DNA of 64,000 nucleotides from Inia geoffrensis (GCA_036417435.1 CM070912.1:22494055-22558054); one strand, 5' to 3'; positions 46,641-59,982 are shown, counted from the stretch's first letter. Numbers and translations: made by a program. Notes: generated by a model from the sequence alone, not told the origin.

Positions 46641-47859
46641 AGAGGGGAAAAGAATCCTATAGAAATTTTATTGGGGATATGTTATAAATTGCTACTGTGG
46701 GAGAAAATGTGTCATTGAATACGTTAATCTTTCTATCTGGAAAGAGGCAGAGGTATGCCAGCTGGAACCTACAGCCATAGTCTTACAAATCCTTGTGTTA
46801 TAAAATCCTTTTTCTTCCTTTTGTGCTTCCATTGTCAGGGAGAATCCAAATATAGTCAGAGAAGTTAGTTCTAGAGCATCTGGATGAACACATCATAACC
46901 AGCACTGCAAAGAGGCATTGGTACCCACATTTGCTTTGATAGAGTTTTGTGTTTAAGTCCCAGTTGCATAGCTTTCTAGCTCTGTGACTCTGGGTAAGCT
47001 TCTTAACCTTTCTGAACATCAGTTTCCTCTCTTACAAAACGGGCATCACAGTAATACTTACCTCTTAAGGTAGTTTTATTATTATTGCATCATGATTGCT
47101 TCTAATTTTAACTCTTATTTTTCTGTTCTTTGTAAACTTAACTTCAACCAAAACTAACAATTTAGAAAAACCTCTACTTTCAGTCTCTCTCTGTTTCTAC
47201 ATGATTTAGAGATGTTAAATATTGGCACTGACCTGTCCTCATACAAGCCATGTTTATGAGCCACCACTCTGGGATTCGGGGAAAAATCACGGCCACTCGG
47301 TCTCCTCTCTCTAGGCTGCAGGGCTTGATGAGCACATTGGCAGCCTTTCGGGACAAGGAGCCCAGTTCTCCAAAGCTCCATTTCACCTCATCCCCTTTGC
47401 CATTCACTCACCACAGGGCTGGGTTGGCTGGTCTGTCTCCTGTGTGGGCATGCGTGGGCACATGGGAAAGAGAGGAGAAGGCTTATACTAGTGGTCATCA
47501 AATAGATAGGACACCCTCAGTGACTTCCCTTCAGCCCCTGTGCTGGTGGAGTCCAGTAACAGAACCCCGGTTTGTCTTTGGGGGAGCAACTGCTCTCCTC
47601 TCAAATACAGCCTTGGTGAGATAACCCATCAGGGTGCCCATCCTTCCCTGAACTGGGCCTGTGACCCAAGTTGGGCCAATCATACCTTCTCTCCCTGATT
47701 TTGGGTTTTCTGAGAAGAACAAAAAGACAGAAAATGGTTAGAGCAGTTTATTGGCTATTGGTGCTTATGAATCTGTCCTGGTTCCTGTCCTAGTTAAAAC
47801 AGCAGCTTCCAACCCAGTTTTGCAAGCTCTTCCACATCCCTCCGATAAATTTCTTTCTT

Positions 47860-48000
47860 CCTTTTTTTTTTTAACATCTTCACTGGAGTATAATTGCTTT
47901 ACTATGTTGTGTTAGTTCCTGCTGTATAACAAAGTGAATCAGCTATATGTATACATATATCCCCGTATCTCCTCCCTCTTGCGTCTCCCTCCCACCCCCT
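47860..48000. repeat. L1 3' UTR fragment
   Basis: TTTACTATGTTGTGTTAGTT and TATAACAAAGTGAATCAGCT match the 3' UTR of the L1s in this window, minus orientation. Nothing else recognised from 48001 to 48833. Confidence 0.6.
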
Positions 48001-48833
48001 CCGATAAACTTCTTTCTTGCTTAAGTGAGATTCTCTTCCAACCAAAAGCCCTAATGAATGGACTAAGACTGATTAGGAACTTATCATTTTTTTTTTACCC
48101 ACAAGGCCAAGCTCTGGGTTTCATAGGTAACAGAGAATAAGATGGAGGGCCTTTGTGGGAGGAGCATCAACTTGATTGCTTTCTGGAGGAAACTTCTTAT
48201 ACAGGATTCTAGAAAGTCAGTCATCTGTACTGCAAAACCTCTTTGCTTTATGTATTACCTGGGGGAAAATATCACTCCTTTCTTCCCCTCTCTGGAATGC
48301 TCTTTTACTTTCCCTGGTTGGAAAATACTTCAAAACCCAATTTCCATTTCACTTCCTTGGTGAAGCCTTTCTTAGCTCCCACTTCTCCTCTCTGACTTCT
48401 CTGTGTTCCTGCAGCTTTGTGCTCACATTCCAGGGGACTCCATTATACTGTGCAGTATCACAGATGCGTCCCTATCCTATGGATGAAAGCTCTGTAAGAT
48501 CAGGAGCTGGTTCATTTACCTTTGGAACCGGTGACCTGGGATAAGCAGCTTAACTTCTATGAGGTTAAGTTCCTTATCCGCAACCCCCCAGGGTGGTGGT
48601 GGGGATTTGATGAAATAATATATGTCAGTATTTCTCAGTCTTTAGTCATTTGAGAATCACTATTTTGCCAGATCTGTCTTTGTATTCTTCTTTACATCGA
48701 CTCACTTTTACTTGTGTACTTTTACTTAAGAAGGAAAATGTGTTTACCACCATATGGGAAAATCTGTACCACTTGCTAAAGGTGGGTTACTGAAAAATAA
48801 ATATGTATACTGAAAATAAAATTTGTCCTTAAA

Positions 48834-48965
48834 TTTTTTTTTTTTTTTTTTTTTTTTTTCACTGCTGTTTGGCTTGCAAGATCTTAGTTCCCCAACCAGG
48901 GATCGAACCTGGTGTCTGGGCAATAGGAGGACTGAATCCTAACTACTGGACCAGCAAGGAATTCC
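48834..48965 (-). repeat. CHR-1-like SINE
   Basis: A poly-T of about 26 bases, then CTTGCAAGATCTTAGTTCCC, the GGGATCGAACC box B complement and GACCAGCAAGGAATTCC. Confidence 0.88.
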
Positions 48966-48999
48966 TTCTCTGTGTGGGTTGATTGTGTGTTTTTTAAAA

Positions 49000-49237
49000 A
49001 AATATTTATTTATTTGTTTATTTACTTTTGGCTGCGTTGGGTCTTAGTTGCGGCACCTGGGATCTTTTTGTTGCAGCATGCGGGCTCTCTAGTTGTGGTG
49101 CGTGGGCTCTCTAGTTGCGAAGCACAGGCTTAGTTGCCCTGCGCCATGTGGGATCTTAGTTCCCTGACCAGGGATCGAACCACCGTCCCCTGCATTGCAA
49201 GGTGGATTCTTAACCACTGGAACACCAGGGAAGTCCC
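49000..49237 (-). repeat. CHR-type SINE
   Basis: TATTTATTTATTTGTTTATTT-type tail complement, GGCTGCGTTGGGTCTTAG and ending CACCAGGGAAGTCCC. From 49238 to 50630 I see no gene. The open minus-strand frame at 49602-49787 is unrecognised. Confidence 0.88.
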
Positions 49238-50629
49238 GTTGTTTGTGTTTTATTTCCCTGAAAACTGGCTTTCTCCACACTGGCCTTTGTTAACTCCTAG
49301 ATTTCTCATCTTAAGGCCCCTGCCACTCAAGAGATTGACTATTTTATTTATACTTTGAAAAATGCTGGAGAAGAGATTTGGGTTGTGTTAAGGACCAATC
49401 AACAGAAGCCAAGGTGGGGATGGGGTCAAGGAAAAACATGATAACTGTCATTATAGTCATACAGTTGAGGAGACAGGCTATTCCCGGAAGTTGGTTGCTG
49501 GGTAGACAGTCCTAGGTATCTGCCTCACTTATTAAATTCTTGTTATATAATAGTCTCAAGGCCAGGAGTTGGGGATATGAGATAGTACTCAGTATTCTCT
49601 CTCAGGGATCCACCCCCCTACCCCCCAAAAAAATCACTAGTTCCTGGACAACCTGCTCCCGAATTTCACTTCTCAGATATTCCCTCTCCTTAGTGATTTC
49701 ATCGAAAATTCGGGGCAGAATTATCCAACTGTGATCTTGGGATCCATTTGGCTCTTTGAGCGTATCTGAGGTCTTTGGATGTTTCATTTTGATTGTAAGT
49801 GCTGAATTCTCCCTTCAACAAGGAGCAGTATGTATTCTGTGCTTTCTTACTTGGTTATACAGGTGTCCTGTGGGAGCCTCTTGTATTAACTAGGAAGGCA
49901 AGGTAGTAAGTCACCACAATTAGATTGCCACCATCCCTCTAATGATTCTTTTGGAAGGACCAAGATTTCTTCCATTGATGATAAACCCCAGGGACCTTGT
50001 TATGCAGAAGACCCCAGGGAGTATATGGACATGCAGCTTGGACCATTAGCTGGGACCTTAGGGAGCATACTCTGTCCATGGTGAGTGAGGAACTACAGCA
50101 ATTGTAACCCAGCATAGGTTTTGATGGAGAAGCTGCAAATCATATCAGAACAGAGAATCTACACTTAACCCCTTAGGTAAGCTGCTTGGATCAGAGGCTG
50201 AGAATGTTGAATTGCTCCTCAGGGTCTTACAAGCACATCAGTCCAGATGCTAGGAGTCTGTTTCATCTTCAGAGATCTGTTTCATTTGGAAAGTGTTCCC
50301 ATGGTAATAACAGCTATTTTTAACATGCATACAATACTTCATAATATCCTGGGATCCCATATGCTATTATTTTATGTAATCTTTACAAAACTCTTATAAA
50401 GTAGGCACTACTAGTACCATTATTTGACAAATGAGGAAATTGGAACTTTGAGAGGTTAAATTGCTGCCTAGGGCCAAGGGTTATTTTACTGCTTGATTCT
50501 TTCTCCTTGTTATCATCATCAATTTTCAGCATATCAAGTTGGTGCTCAGCAACCTGCGTTGGCGACTAATGAATTTTTTCACTAGTAAATTTTTAAAAGT
50601 TAGGGTAGTTTAAAAACCTATCCTAAGAG

Positions 50630-53575
50630 AAATAATGAAAGGTCGTCTCTAATTGGAAAAGAAGAAAGAAGATATAGGAAGGAAGAGATCACAATGGGAA
50701 AGTAAATCACTTAAATAAGCCAGGATACAGATCAAAAAGAAAAAAAAAAAAACTATTTGTGAGAGTGATGATATACACAAGGAACAGCAAAAGGATAAAC
50801 ATGAAGATGTAAAAGAGGACATCAAAAACATAAAATGTGGGGGAGGAGAGTAAAAAAATGTAGATCCTGCTTTTAGAATGTGTTTGAGCCTATATGACTA
50901 TCAGTCTATAGCAAGCAGATATAGAAAGGGGTTAACATACTTGAAAAACTGGGTAACCACAAATCAAAAACATACAGTAGATTCACAAAAACCGAAAAGA
51001 AGAGAACACAAGTATAAAATAAAAGGAAGTCATCAAACCATAAAAAGAAAAACAAAAAGAAAAAGAAAGGAGCATAGAAGAAACATAGAATCAACTGGAA
51101 TATGAGGTTTAAAATGGCAATAAATACAAATTTATCAAAAATTACCTTAAATTTCAATGGACTAAATGCTCCAATCAAAAGACATAGAGTGGCAGACTGG
51201 ATAAAAAAACAAGTACCTACAATATGCTGCCTACAAGAGGCCCACTTTAGTGCAAAGGACACACATAGATTGAAAGTGTGGGGATGGAAAAAGATATTTC
51301 ATGCACATGGAAACGACAAGAAAGCAGGGGTTGCAATACTCATGAGACAAAATAGACTTTTAAACAAAGGCCATAAAGAAAGATAAAGAAGGACCCTATA
51401 TAATGATAAAAGGATCAATACAAGAAGAAGATTTTATGATCATCAACATATATACACCTAATGTAGGAGCACCCAAATACATGAAACAAACACTAACAGA
51501 CATACAGGGAGAAATTGATGGGAATACAATAATAGTAGGAGACTTTAACACCTTGCTCACATCAATGAACAGATCTTCTATACAGAAAAACCAATAAGGC
51601 AAAAGAGATCCTAAGTAATACAATAGAACAGTTAGACTTAATCAGTATTTTCAGGGATATTTACATCCAAAGGGGGAGAAAAAAACCAGAATACACATTC
51701 TTTTCAAGTGCACATGGAACATTCTCTAGGATTGACCACATACTAGGGCACAGAACAAACCTCAGCAAATTTAACAGTGTAGAAATCATCTCAAGCATCT
51801 CCTCTGACCACAACAGCAAAACTAGAAATCAGCCACAGGAAGAGAAATGAGAAAAAACCAATTACATGGAGACTAAACAACATGCTACTAAGAAACCAAT
51901 GGGTCAATGAGGAAATCAAAAAGGAAATTTAAAAATACCTTGAGACAAACGACAGTGAAAATACAACCATACAAAATCTATGGGATGCAGCAAAAGCAGT
52001 TCTGAGAGGGAAGTTCTTAGCAATACAAGCCTTCCTCAAAAAACAAGAAAAATCTCAAATGAACAGCCTAACCTACCACTTAAAAGAATTAGAAAAAGAA
52101 CAAACAAAACCTAAAGTCAGAAGAAGGAAGGAAATAGTAAAGATAAGAGAGGAAATAAATAGAGATTAAAAAAATAGAAAAAAATCAATAAAACCAAGAG
52201 CTAGTTCTATGAAAGGGTAAACAAAATTGATAAACCTCTGGCCAGGCTCACTAAGAAGAAAAGAGAGAGAACCCAAATAAACAAAATAAGAAATGAAAAA
52301 GGAGAAATATCAACCAATACCACAGAAATACAAAAAACCATAAGAGAATACTATGAACAATTATATGCCAACAAATTAGACAACCTAGAAGAAATGGACA
52401 ACTTTCCAGAAACAGAGCCCACCAAAATTGAATTGAGAAGAAATAGATAACTTGAACAGACCAATCAGTAGAAGTGGAATGAAATCTATAATAATAAAAA
52501 AAAAAACTCCCTACAAACAGAAGCCCAGGACCACATGGCTTCACAGGTGAATTCTACCAGACATGCAAAGAAGAACTTTTACTGATCCTTCTCAAACTCT
52601 TCCAAAAGACTGAAGAGGAGGGACCACTCCCAAAGACATTATATGAAGCCACCATCACCCTGATACCAAAACCAGACAAAGATACCACCAAGGAGGAAAA
52701 TTACAGGCCAATATCCCTGATGAATATAGATACAAAAATTCTCAACAAAATACTAGCAAACCAAATCCAACAACACGTAAAAAAGATCATACGCCATGGC
52801 CAAATGGAATTCATCCCAAATTCACATGGATGGTTCAGCATAAACAAATCAGTGTGATACACCACATCAACAAAAGACAAAAACCACATGATCAACTTAA
52901 TAGATGCAGAAAAAGCATTTGACAAAATTCAGTATCCATTCATGATAAAAACTCTTATCATGGGTATAGAGGGAACATATCTCAATAGAATAAAAACTAT
53001 TTATGACAAACCCACAGCCAATATAATACTCAATGGTGAAGAGCTGAAAGTCTTCCTTCCAAAATCTGGAACAAGACAAGGATGCCCACTGTCACTACTT
53101 CTATTCAACATAGTATTGGAAGTCCTAGCCACAACAATCAGACAAGAAAAAGAAATAAAAGGTATCCAAAATGGAAGGGAAGAGGTAAAATTGTCATTAC
53201 ATGCAGATGACTTGATACTATTTATAGAAAACCCTAAAGACTCCACACAGAAACTACTAGAACTGATAAATGAATTCAGCAAGGTAGCAGGATACAAGAT
53301 TAACATGCAGAAATCAGTTGCATTTCTTTACATTAACAATGAAAGAGCAGAAAGGGAACGTAAAAAAACAAAACTTTTAACAATCACATCAAAAAGTATA
53401 AAACACTTAGGAATAAACCTGACCAAGAAGGTGAAAAACTTACATGCTGAGAACTATAAAACATTAATAAAGGAAATTGAGATGATTCAAAAAAAAGGAA
53501 AGATGTTCTTGGATTGGAAAAATTAATATTGTTAAACTACCCAAAGCAATCTACAGATTTAATGCGATCTCATAG
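50630..53575 (+). mobile_element. Decayed L1 LINE: inter-ORF region and ORF2 to reverse transcriptase
   Basis: Inter-ORF-like A-rich DNA runs to 51110, then ORF2 endonuclease fragments (NFNGLNAPIKRHRVADWIKK, 51140), QEAHFSAKDTHRLK, and the reverse transcriptase block ([15 protein letters not shown] at 52894, [19 protein letters not shown] at 53065). The catalytic FADD is HADD at about 53203. Several stops and frameshifts; the 3' end is missing after 53575, so it cannot be active. Confidence 0.88.
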
Positions 53576-54620
53576 GTTTAAACTCATAGGTTTTAGAACT
53601 TGAGAGGTTTTTTTCTTTGTGGAAGAAAACAGGACCAGATGGACTACAACTTCAGAGGGAGAAGAGCTAATGCTCTGGGAAATGAAGTCACCAGGCCTTC
53701 TCATAGTTGGGGAATTTTCTTTGTTCACTGGGGATCAGGCTTTGCCTAGGCAGAAGGAGGCTACTAGAAGAAAATGAAACCAGCAGGGAGCTTGATGTTG
53801 GCTGGAGGGATGGGGTGGAATCTAGAAGAGCCTCTAACACATTACTGGGTTTCCCCTCAGGACATTAATTCTGGCCCAGGAGCTGGAGATCAGGGCAAAA
53901 AGGCCATGCAAACTGCCTACAGTCCCAGAAACCATAGGAGACAAATCCAAATACAGGGAGAGTCTCCAATACACAGGAGTGGAAACCAGGAGTGGGCTGA
54001 CTGTAAAGGAGCTGAAACCCACCCTCAATGCACCTCAACTGCTGATAGGAAAGAGGTGAAGGGGGACCTACCTGCCTGAAAGATGGAAGGACCAACTTTC
54101 TTAGGAAGACATCAACTTAAGTTTCTACTTGTGGGTAGAACATAGTTGGGATTGATGCATGCCTTAAAGGAGATCCCAGCCGTGGGGTAGAGAGAAGAGT
54201 AGCAAGCTATCCACTAAAAATAATGAAGTTCTGATTTCACAAAACCAGGGAAACCCTTACCCACCTGTGCTTGCATGTCAATTATCCTGCTACCAACCAG
54301 CCTGTGTATCTTTGATCTTTTTCTCTTAGGGATGGGCAGAGCACAATGTCTGACACACAATCAAAAATATAATCCTGTGCAAAGTGCAGAGACTATGATC
54401 AATAGAAAAGAGCAAAATAAAAACAGAAGACTCACATATATTGACATGTTGGAGATAAATAGAATTCAAAACAAATATTATAAAAGTTAAAAAAATAAAA
54501 CTATTAGAAATGAAAAATAGAGAATTTTCATACAGAATGTCAATGTATTAAAAAAGAAATTGGACATTTGAGAGCAGAGCTCCTAAATTAAAGCTGAGCT
54601 GAAGAACTCAAAAGACAACT
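53576..54620. other. Intergenic, nothing recognised
   Basis: Mixed unique sequence with one 101-codon plus-strand frame (53774-54079) that shows no family resemblance or splice context. I do not call it a gene. Confidence 0.4.
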
Positions 54621-54623
54621 TTG

Positions 54624-54830
54624 GGGCTTCCTGGTGGTGCAGTGGTTGAGAGTCCGCCTGCCAATGCAGGGGACACGGGTTGGTGTGCCGGTCTGGGAAG
54701 ATCCCACATGCCGCGGAGCAGCTGGACCCATGAGCCATGACCTCTGAGCCTGCGCATCTGGAGCCTGTGCTCCGCAACGGGAGAGGCCACAACAGTGAGA
54801 GGCCCGCGTCCGCAAAAAAAAAAAAAAAAA
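54624..54830 (+). repeat. CHR-2-type SINE
   Basis: GGGCTTCCTGGTGGTGCAGT head (one C lost) to GCCCGCGTCCGC and an A-tail, with perfect AAAAGACAACTTTGG duplication on both sides. From 54831 to 56730 no gene or further repeat is confidently recognised. Confidence 0.93.
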
Positions 54831-56733
54831 AAAGACAACTTTGGTAGAGGCTGGACCCTTAGAAGACTTAATTTGTAAGCTTGAATACATGTTAATAGAC
54901 AATATCCCAAAGAAAAAAATTAGAAAAAAATGTTGGAAAAAAGGAAAAAATTATATAAATAATTAGAAAAACACAAACTCATTTATTTATATGGCACTAC
55001 AAATCTCATCTTTACAACACAGATAAGCATCTCTTCTTCTGTATTTTTCCCTGGGGAGGAGAGTGCTACACTTGAGATGTTCAGAGCACTCTGCATGAGC
55101 ATGTAGTCTGAACCAGGACCCTCCCTGTTGGTGGGCTGGAGATTTTGAATAATGCAAATGTCTCGGGAATTTCGGAGAATCTGTATTCTTTTGGCTCCTT
55201 CACCCCCACCCCCAAGCTTTGCCTGCTTATTGCTCTGCCAATCCCCAGAAGGAGAGGTCTGAGGAAAAGAAAGTGGTATTATGACAATTGGCAATGCAAT
55301 CACATATGATAGGAATTTCCCCTTTCTACTGAAATGAGAACATCATCATTCCTGGAGGACGTATAGTTTTCTACCTCTTTTCCATCTCCAGGGCCTGGAT
55401 CTTCTTGTCCAAACCAGGTCACGTCCATGACTCTGATCTTCAGTTGTGCTCTGCCCAGACCGCTGTGATTCTCATTGTAGCCAAAATCTCAGTAAGGAAT
55501 TATGTCCTACCCAACATATACTCTGATCTGGTGCACCTTCCATAAGGCTGTGTATTAAGAGGACAAGTAAGCAAGGGCTTTTCTCATCCATTACCAGCTT
55601 CCTGTAAGGAGATAACTCATGAATTAACCAAGTAAGGACTGCAGTGTGGTTAGGCATGTGGAGAACACAGGCGATGGAGATAAGTAAGAAAACCGAAGCT
55701 CCCTGTCTAGCAGAAGAGGTAGATGAATTAGCTAGTGAGATTAATCCAGTGCTGCAGGTGAGGAGATGGAGGAAAATGCAGATGCAAGTGGAGAACAGAA
55801 AAGGGCAGCATCGCTTCTATGAGGGGGCAATAGACGTAGAAATCAGGACTTGGTAATTGTTTTATTCGATTTGGAATTTATTAAATATTTTATAGATCAT
55901 AGCTTAATAGAACAAGTACTTTCTTGGTTTTAGACCATTGGGTTCCTCAAGCTTCTGTGTGGAATCATTCTTTCCTGATTCGTTGTGAGAAAATTTCCTA
56001 CTCCGCAGTGTCACAGCACAGATGTCTTATACTTAGTGATAAGCAGGTTGGCTGTCACCCTACACAAAGACCATGGCATTTCCAATTCCGTAGCTGGTTT
56101 ATTGCCTTCATTACATATTAATTATGCATTTTCTCTTCTTTTAATATCACAATCTTCTTTTCTTTTTAAATTTAGGTTTGTTTTACTTAAGTTTAATGTT
56201 AATCCATGCCGTGTTTCAGTAAGAACAATACAGATACTGTATCTGTGGCTCCAGATATCCGGTAGTACAAATTAGCTTCAAGTTATACAAACTGAACAAA
56301 AGAGGTTGAGGGAGTGAAGGAAGGTGAGGGGTGGGGCCTGGGGGAGGGGAGGGAAGGAGAAGAAACAAAGAATTGAACACACATGAAGTTTTCCATACCA
56401 CCTTCAATGCTAACCAGCTTCAGAGGGAGAGTATAAGTAGGCAAGAATGAGCAACCACGGATTGTTGAACTGTTACCAGCACCATGCATTTCAGCAACAT
56501 TTCAGCAGAGTCTGAAACACTTTTTACAAAACCATTGCAACAAACTCCCCAAACAACATTCAACCACCTCAAGCTAACAACCAATTAATTAATTGGTATA
56601 AAACTCAATTTAAACAATTAGAAAAAGGAAAATGATACCACATACACGTCTACAGTGTGATTAACCTTTCTCTTAGATGCTTGTATCATCTAGAAGTCTA
56701 ATGGCTTTCAAATGTAATTTCAGTTTCTTTGTT

Positions 56734-56900
56734 GTGGGCTCTCCATTGCGGAGCGCAGGCTCTGGACGCGCAGGCTCAGCGGCCATGGATCACGGGCCCA
56801 GCCGCTCCGCTGCAGGTGGGATCTTCGCGGACCGGGGCACGAACCTGTGTCGCCTGCATCGGCAGGCAGACTCTCAACCACTGCACCACCAGGGAAGCCC
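56734..56900 (-). repeat. CHR-2-type SINE, 3'-truncated
   Basis: Starts inside the element (GGGCTCTCCATTGCGGAGCG on the plus strand), lacks the poly-A/GTACCGC end, and reaches CCACCAGGGAAGCCC. The flanking TGTAATTTCAGTTTCT is duplicated, so the short form inserted as such. Confidence 0.88.
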
Positions 56901-57226
56901 CTGTAATTTCAGTTTCTAATGGTGATCTTGCCACATCTGGCAGAAGACAATATGGTAGTGCTGAAAAAGTATCTATGCAGTCCTGTTAATGTCTTAAAGA
57001 ACCTAAAAGCTGGGACTAGTAATATCCACAGAAATTCACTCTTGCCTTTAAGAACTTTTGAAAACTGTTAAAAAACAAAAAACAGCAGGGCAGGAACCTA
57101 AATTCTGAGACCAAAGGTAAAAGTCCGATTTGGTGGTTCTCAGTGACAATGGGGGAATTTCCAAGAGGGGTGAAATGGGAAGGTGCAGGGTGGTCAGAGG
57201 TGGTTTCTCTTGTTGGCTTTTGTGTC

Positions 57227-57950
57227 TCACTGATTTTTCATCTTCCACATTCTGCAGCACTTCTTTATCCTGCTCTTCACCATCACCCTTCATGTCTGAA
57301 GTCCATAGTGTCAGATTATCACATAATGATTGCATGATACATGTAGAGTCCTTTCTTCAATCAGCGTATCCAGTTCTGCAACTGCATCATCAAAAGCTGC
57401 TTTTGCCAACCTGCAGGCATGGTCAGGGGAATTAAGAATTTCATAGTAGAGTACAGAAGAATTGAGAGCAAGACCTAAGTGAATGGGATGTGTTGGAAGC
57501 TCTACCATTGCAATATCACTAGCAGCTTTGTAAGCCACTAGGCTGTTCTCTTCAGCCTCCTTCCTGTCGTCTCCTGTGGCAAATTCAGCCAGATACCTGC
57601 GGTAGTCCTCTTTGATTTTATAATTAGAAAACCTTGCCCAGAACGTCCAGAATGTCACAACAGATTAACTTTAGCTCAGTCTCAACCATTTGCCAATATT
57701 CTCCCATCATTTTAGTTCGTCTTCTCCTCCCTTTTTTTTTTTCTTTCTGTTCAATGCTGCTGATTATTCCCCAGGAAGCTCTCCGAGGTCCAATCACATT
57801 TTTATATGCAACAGATAGGAGGTTTCTTTCTTCAGTTGTCAACTCCACATCCAACCCTGCTGCTTTCTTCATTGATTCCACCATTTTGTTGTATCGCCCA
57901 GCCTGCTCGGCCAGCTTTGCATGGTGCACTGGATCCTCCCAATCATCCAC
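57227..57950 (-). pseudogene. YWHAE: Processed pseudogene of 14-3-3 epsilon
   Basis: Intronless minus-strand sequence reads most of 14-3-3 epsilon. The start codon is GTG (57948-57950) instead of ATG. Then [57 protein letters not shown], a deletion and frame jumps near 57630-57690, [81 protein letters not shown] one-base insertion shifts the frame past the original stop at 57227. 5' UTR-like sequence extends to about 58015 and 3' UTR-like to about 57055. Parent protein: phosphoserine-binding adaptor. Confidence 0.93.
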
Positions 57951-58021
57951 AGTGGCAGCGGCTCCCGCAGAGCCTGCGGGCCTTGGATGGAAGGGGATAG
58001 CTTCTCCGACACTCTCCCACA

Positions 58022-59255
58022 ATTTATTTTATTTTGTTTGATTGTTTCCTTGGCTTTTCCTTGTTTTTTTCATGGCCCTCTTCACAAGAAAGGAGCTCTT
58101 TGGGTAGGGACATTTTGTCAATTACCATTTACTTCCCAGAACCAAAATAAGGTCTGGAACATATTTGGTCAATGTGCGAATGCATGAATGAGTGAACACG
58201 GGGACGTGTATTCATTTTGTTACTCTCAGTGAAACATTTGTACCAGTGATTCCTGAACAATTGTGGGTCACATTTTCCTTGAGAGTAGTGTGCACATAAA
58301 CACACATGATTGTGCTAAAGACAGCATCAAATGCTCTATTTTCCTTATGAAAAATTGCACCTCAACCCATTAGGCTTAAATTGTCCAGGCTTCTTAGGCC
58401 AGAACGTATACATGCCTTTAAATGCTTTTGGGAAAAGGTGCGTGTGAAGTCGACTCAGCCCGGAGAATACTTTTAACCCTGCAAAACAAAGGAAGCCTTT
58501 CCACTGCTCCTTGAGGGAGCCTACAGACTGGTTGAGACCCACAACCAAAATTATTTTAGAATAAGGTCCATACTGCTCTCTCTGACACCAGCAACATGCA
58601 CCAGGGTATTGGGTTGCTATCCTCATGCCCACTGCCAATCTGGGGATGGTAGGTGGTCAGTTTGAAACACCACAGCCTTCTCTTACGTCAAAGCAGCAAA
58701 TTCTTGCTTCACCAAGTCTTCTTCTGGTTGTGAAGTGATGGAAGTTATTATTTGAAGGTAATAAAATTGGTTACTTGTAGGACTGATGGAAGTTATTTCA
58801 TCCATCTGCCATCTCTAAAGCACTTTTCATGGAAAACACCAGCCAAGGATACATGCAGTAAGTTAACAACAGGTATGTAGCTTCCTCTAGGTTTTCATTC
58901 TGACCCTGTCATGTGTATGTCACCAAATGGCAACTTTTAAAATAAGCTCTCACAATCAAGATGGTGATGCTAGAGAAATTGTCTGGTATAAACTGAATTT
59001 CACATATTTAAAAATGACCAGAAATGCTTTTTTAAAAATGAAGAAGATGAAAGCTAAATGGAAAACTAGTGTAAAGAATGTGGAAATTTTGTTTCACCGA
59101 AATATTTTCATGGTTAAATACAATGATCTGCCTTTTAGCATGTGTAAGTAGTAGTCTGTATTTATGCGGCCAGTGCTTACAGCAGTACAAATTATGCAAA
59201 TACATGCATAAATTCTACGTTTCATTCAACACTCAGAAAACCCAAAGATTTGTTT
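58022..59255. other. Intergenic, nothing recognised
   Basis: AT-rich unique sequence; short frames on both strands have no recognisable content. Confidence 0.4.
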
Positions 59256-59259
59256 TCCA

Positions 59260-59982
59260 GCCCCTGTGGGTAAGACACGACCCGGTAGAGGAAAGTCTTG
59301 GCTGGAGCGGTGCGCCAGCTGAGTGACCACCTCGCTGAGAATTTCCCAGGACCTTCCCAGAACGGCCAGGAGAGGGCGCGCGGTCACGGCTAACGGGCAC
59401 GGGGCGGTTTCCCTCCATGCAGTGCGCAGCGAAGGCCGGCAGGGGGCGGGCGCACGCGTCTTCTCCGACCAAAGGCGCCTCAGGGCAGGGCGGGCCGGGT
59501 TCCCGCCGTACTGCCTCTGGGGCTGCTTCCGCAGTGAGAACCGCAGCTCCTTTTCCAAAAGTTCTGTGTCTGAGGGAGCGACTGCGGAGGCTCTGGACCA
59601 GCCGCCGTGCGTAGGAAGCTTCCTCAGCTGGCTGAGCGCTGAGCGGGGAGGTTTGTGCGGCTTCCCCGGGACCCTTGCGTTTTCCGGGCTGTTCCCGGTG
59701 TTTTACTCTTTACTTTCTTTAAGAATGTTTGAACAAGGCTTATTGACTGAAGTATCCGTTGGTTGAGGGCTTGACGACTCTAAATCAGAGCTGCAGTGGC
59801 TTGTTTCCTTGTTTCTGTACAGATTCGAGGATGTTTCTCGGGAGAAATCCCGGCACGAGCTCAGAGGAAGGGGAGATTCCCTTGAGTGGGACGTGAACAC
59901 ACTCAATACTCAATATCGGGACCTTCGAGGAGAATGAGCTGAGGACCCGCTTTCCGAGTCATGTTGGAACCAGAACTCCAGG
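59260..59982 (+). promoter_or_regulatory. Orphan CpG island with possible first exon
   Basis: Strong local rise in GC and CpG (for example GGGCGGGCGCACGCGTC near 59444) in AT-rich surroundings. Frames on both strands are CpG-driven and unlike known proteins. A CCAG/GTAAAA splice-donor-like site lies at 59979-59985 on the plus strand, so a plus-strand non-coding or unfinished first exon is possible. No matching downstream exon is recognised in the window. Confidence 0.5.

Larger units (their letters stand above)
36825..47439 (-). pseudogene. ACSM4: ACSM4-like acyl-CoA synthetase pseudogene
   Basis: Medium-chain acyl-CoA synthetase family. Exons seen on the minus strand, 5' to 3': 47233-47439 ([20 protein letters not shown]), 43831-44038 (MPGTTQLTAKDILHW), 41293-41436 ([20 protein letters not shown]), 40802-about 40925 (YPITTLCSAPTVY), 39071-39189 (MGGEPLNPELLEQWKVQTGL, YEGYGQT), 38336-38415 (CANQKGQEIKPGS), 38100-38219 (KSSNPEKLTLEL, APYKYPRK), 36825-36905 (EFVKEFPKTITGKIKRNV). 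Lesions: TGA at 47408-47410 (Trp to stop); acceptor AG changed to CG at 44039-44040; about 30 bp lost in the fourth exon; three exons deleted between 38219 and 38336; TAG at 38145-38147; donor GC at 38098-38099. The first exon was not found. I recall human ACSM4 sharing nearly all these residues; ACSM1/2 fit worse. In rodents Acsm4 (O-MACS) is olfactory-epithelium specific. Confidence 0.8.

Noticed and set aside
47233..47439. Assigning the second ACSM locus to ACSM1 or ACSM2
   Set aside because: Residues such as [29 protein letters not shown] and EKLTLEL fit ACSM4 better as I recall the family. A formal tree would decide.
57227..57950. Functional 14-3-3 gene
   Set aside because: Start codon lost, internal deletion and frame jumps, no introns; a processed pseudogene.
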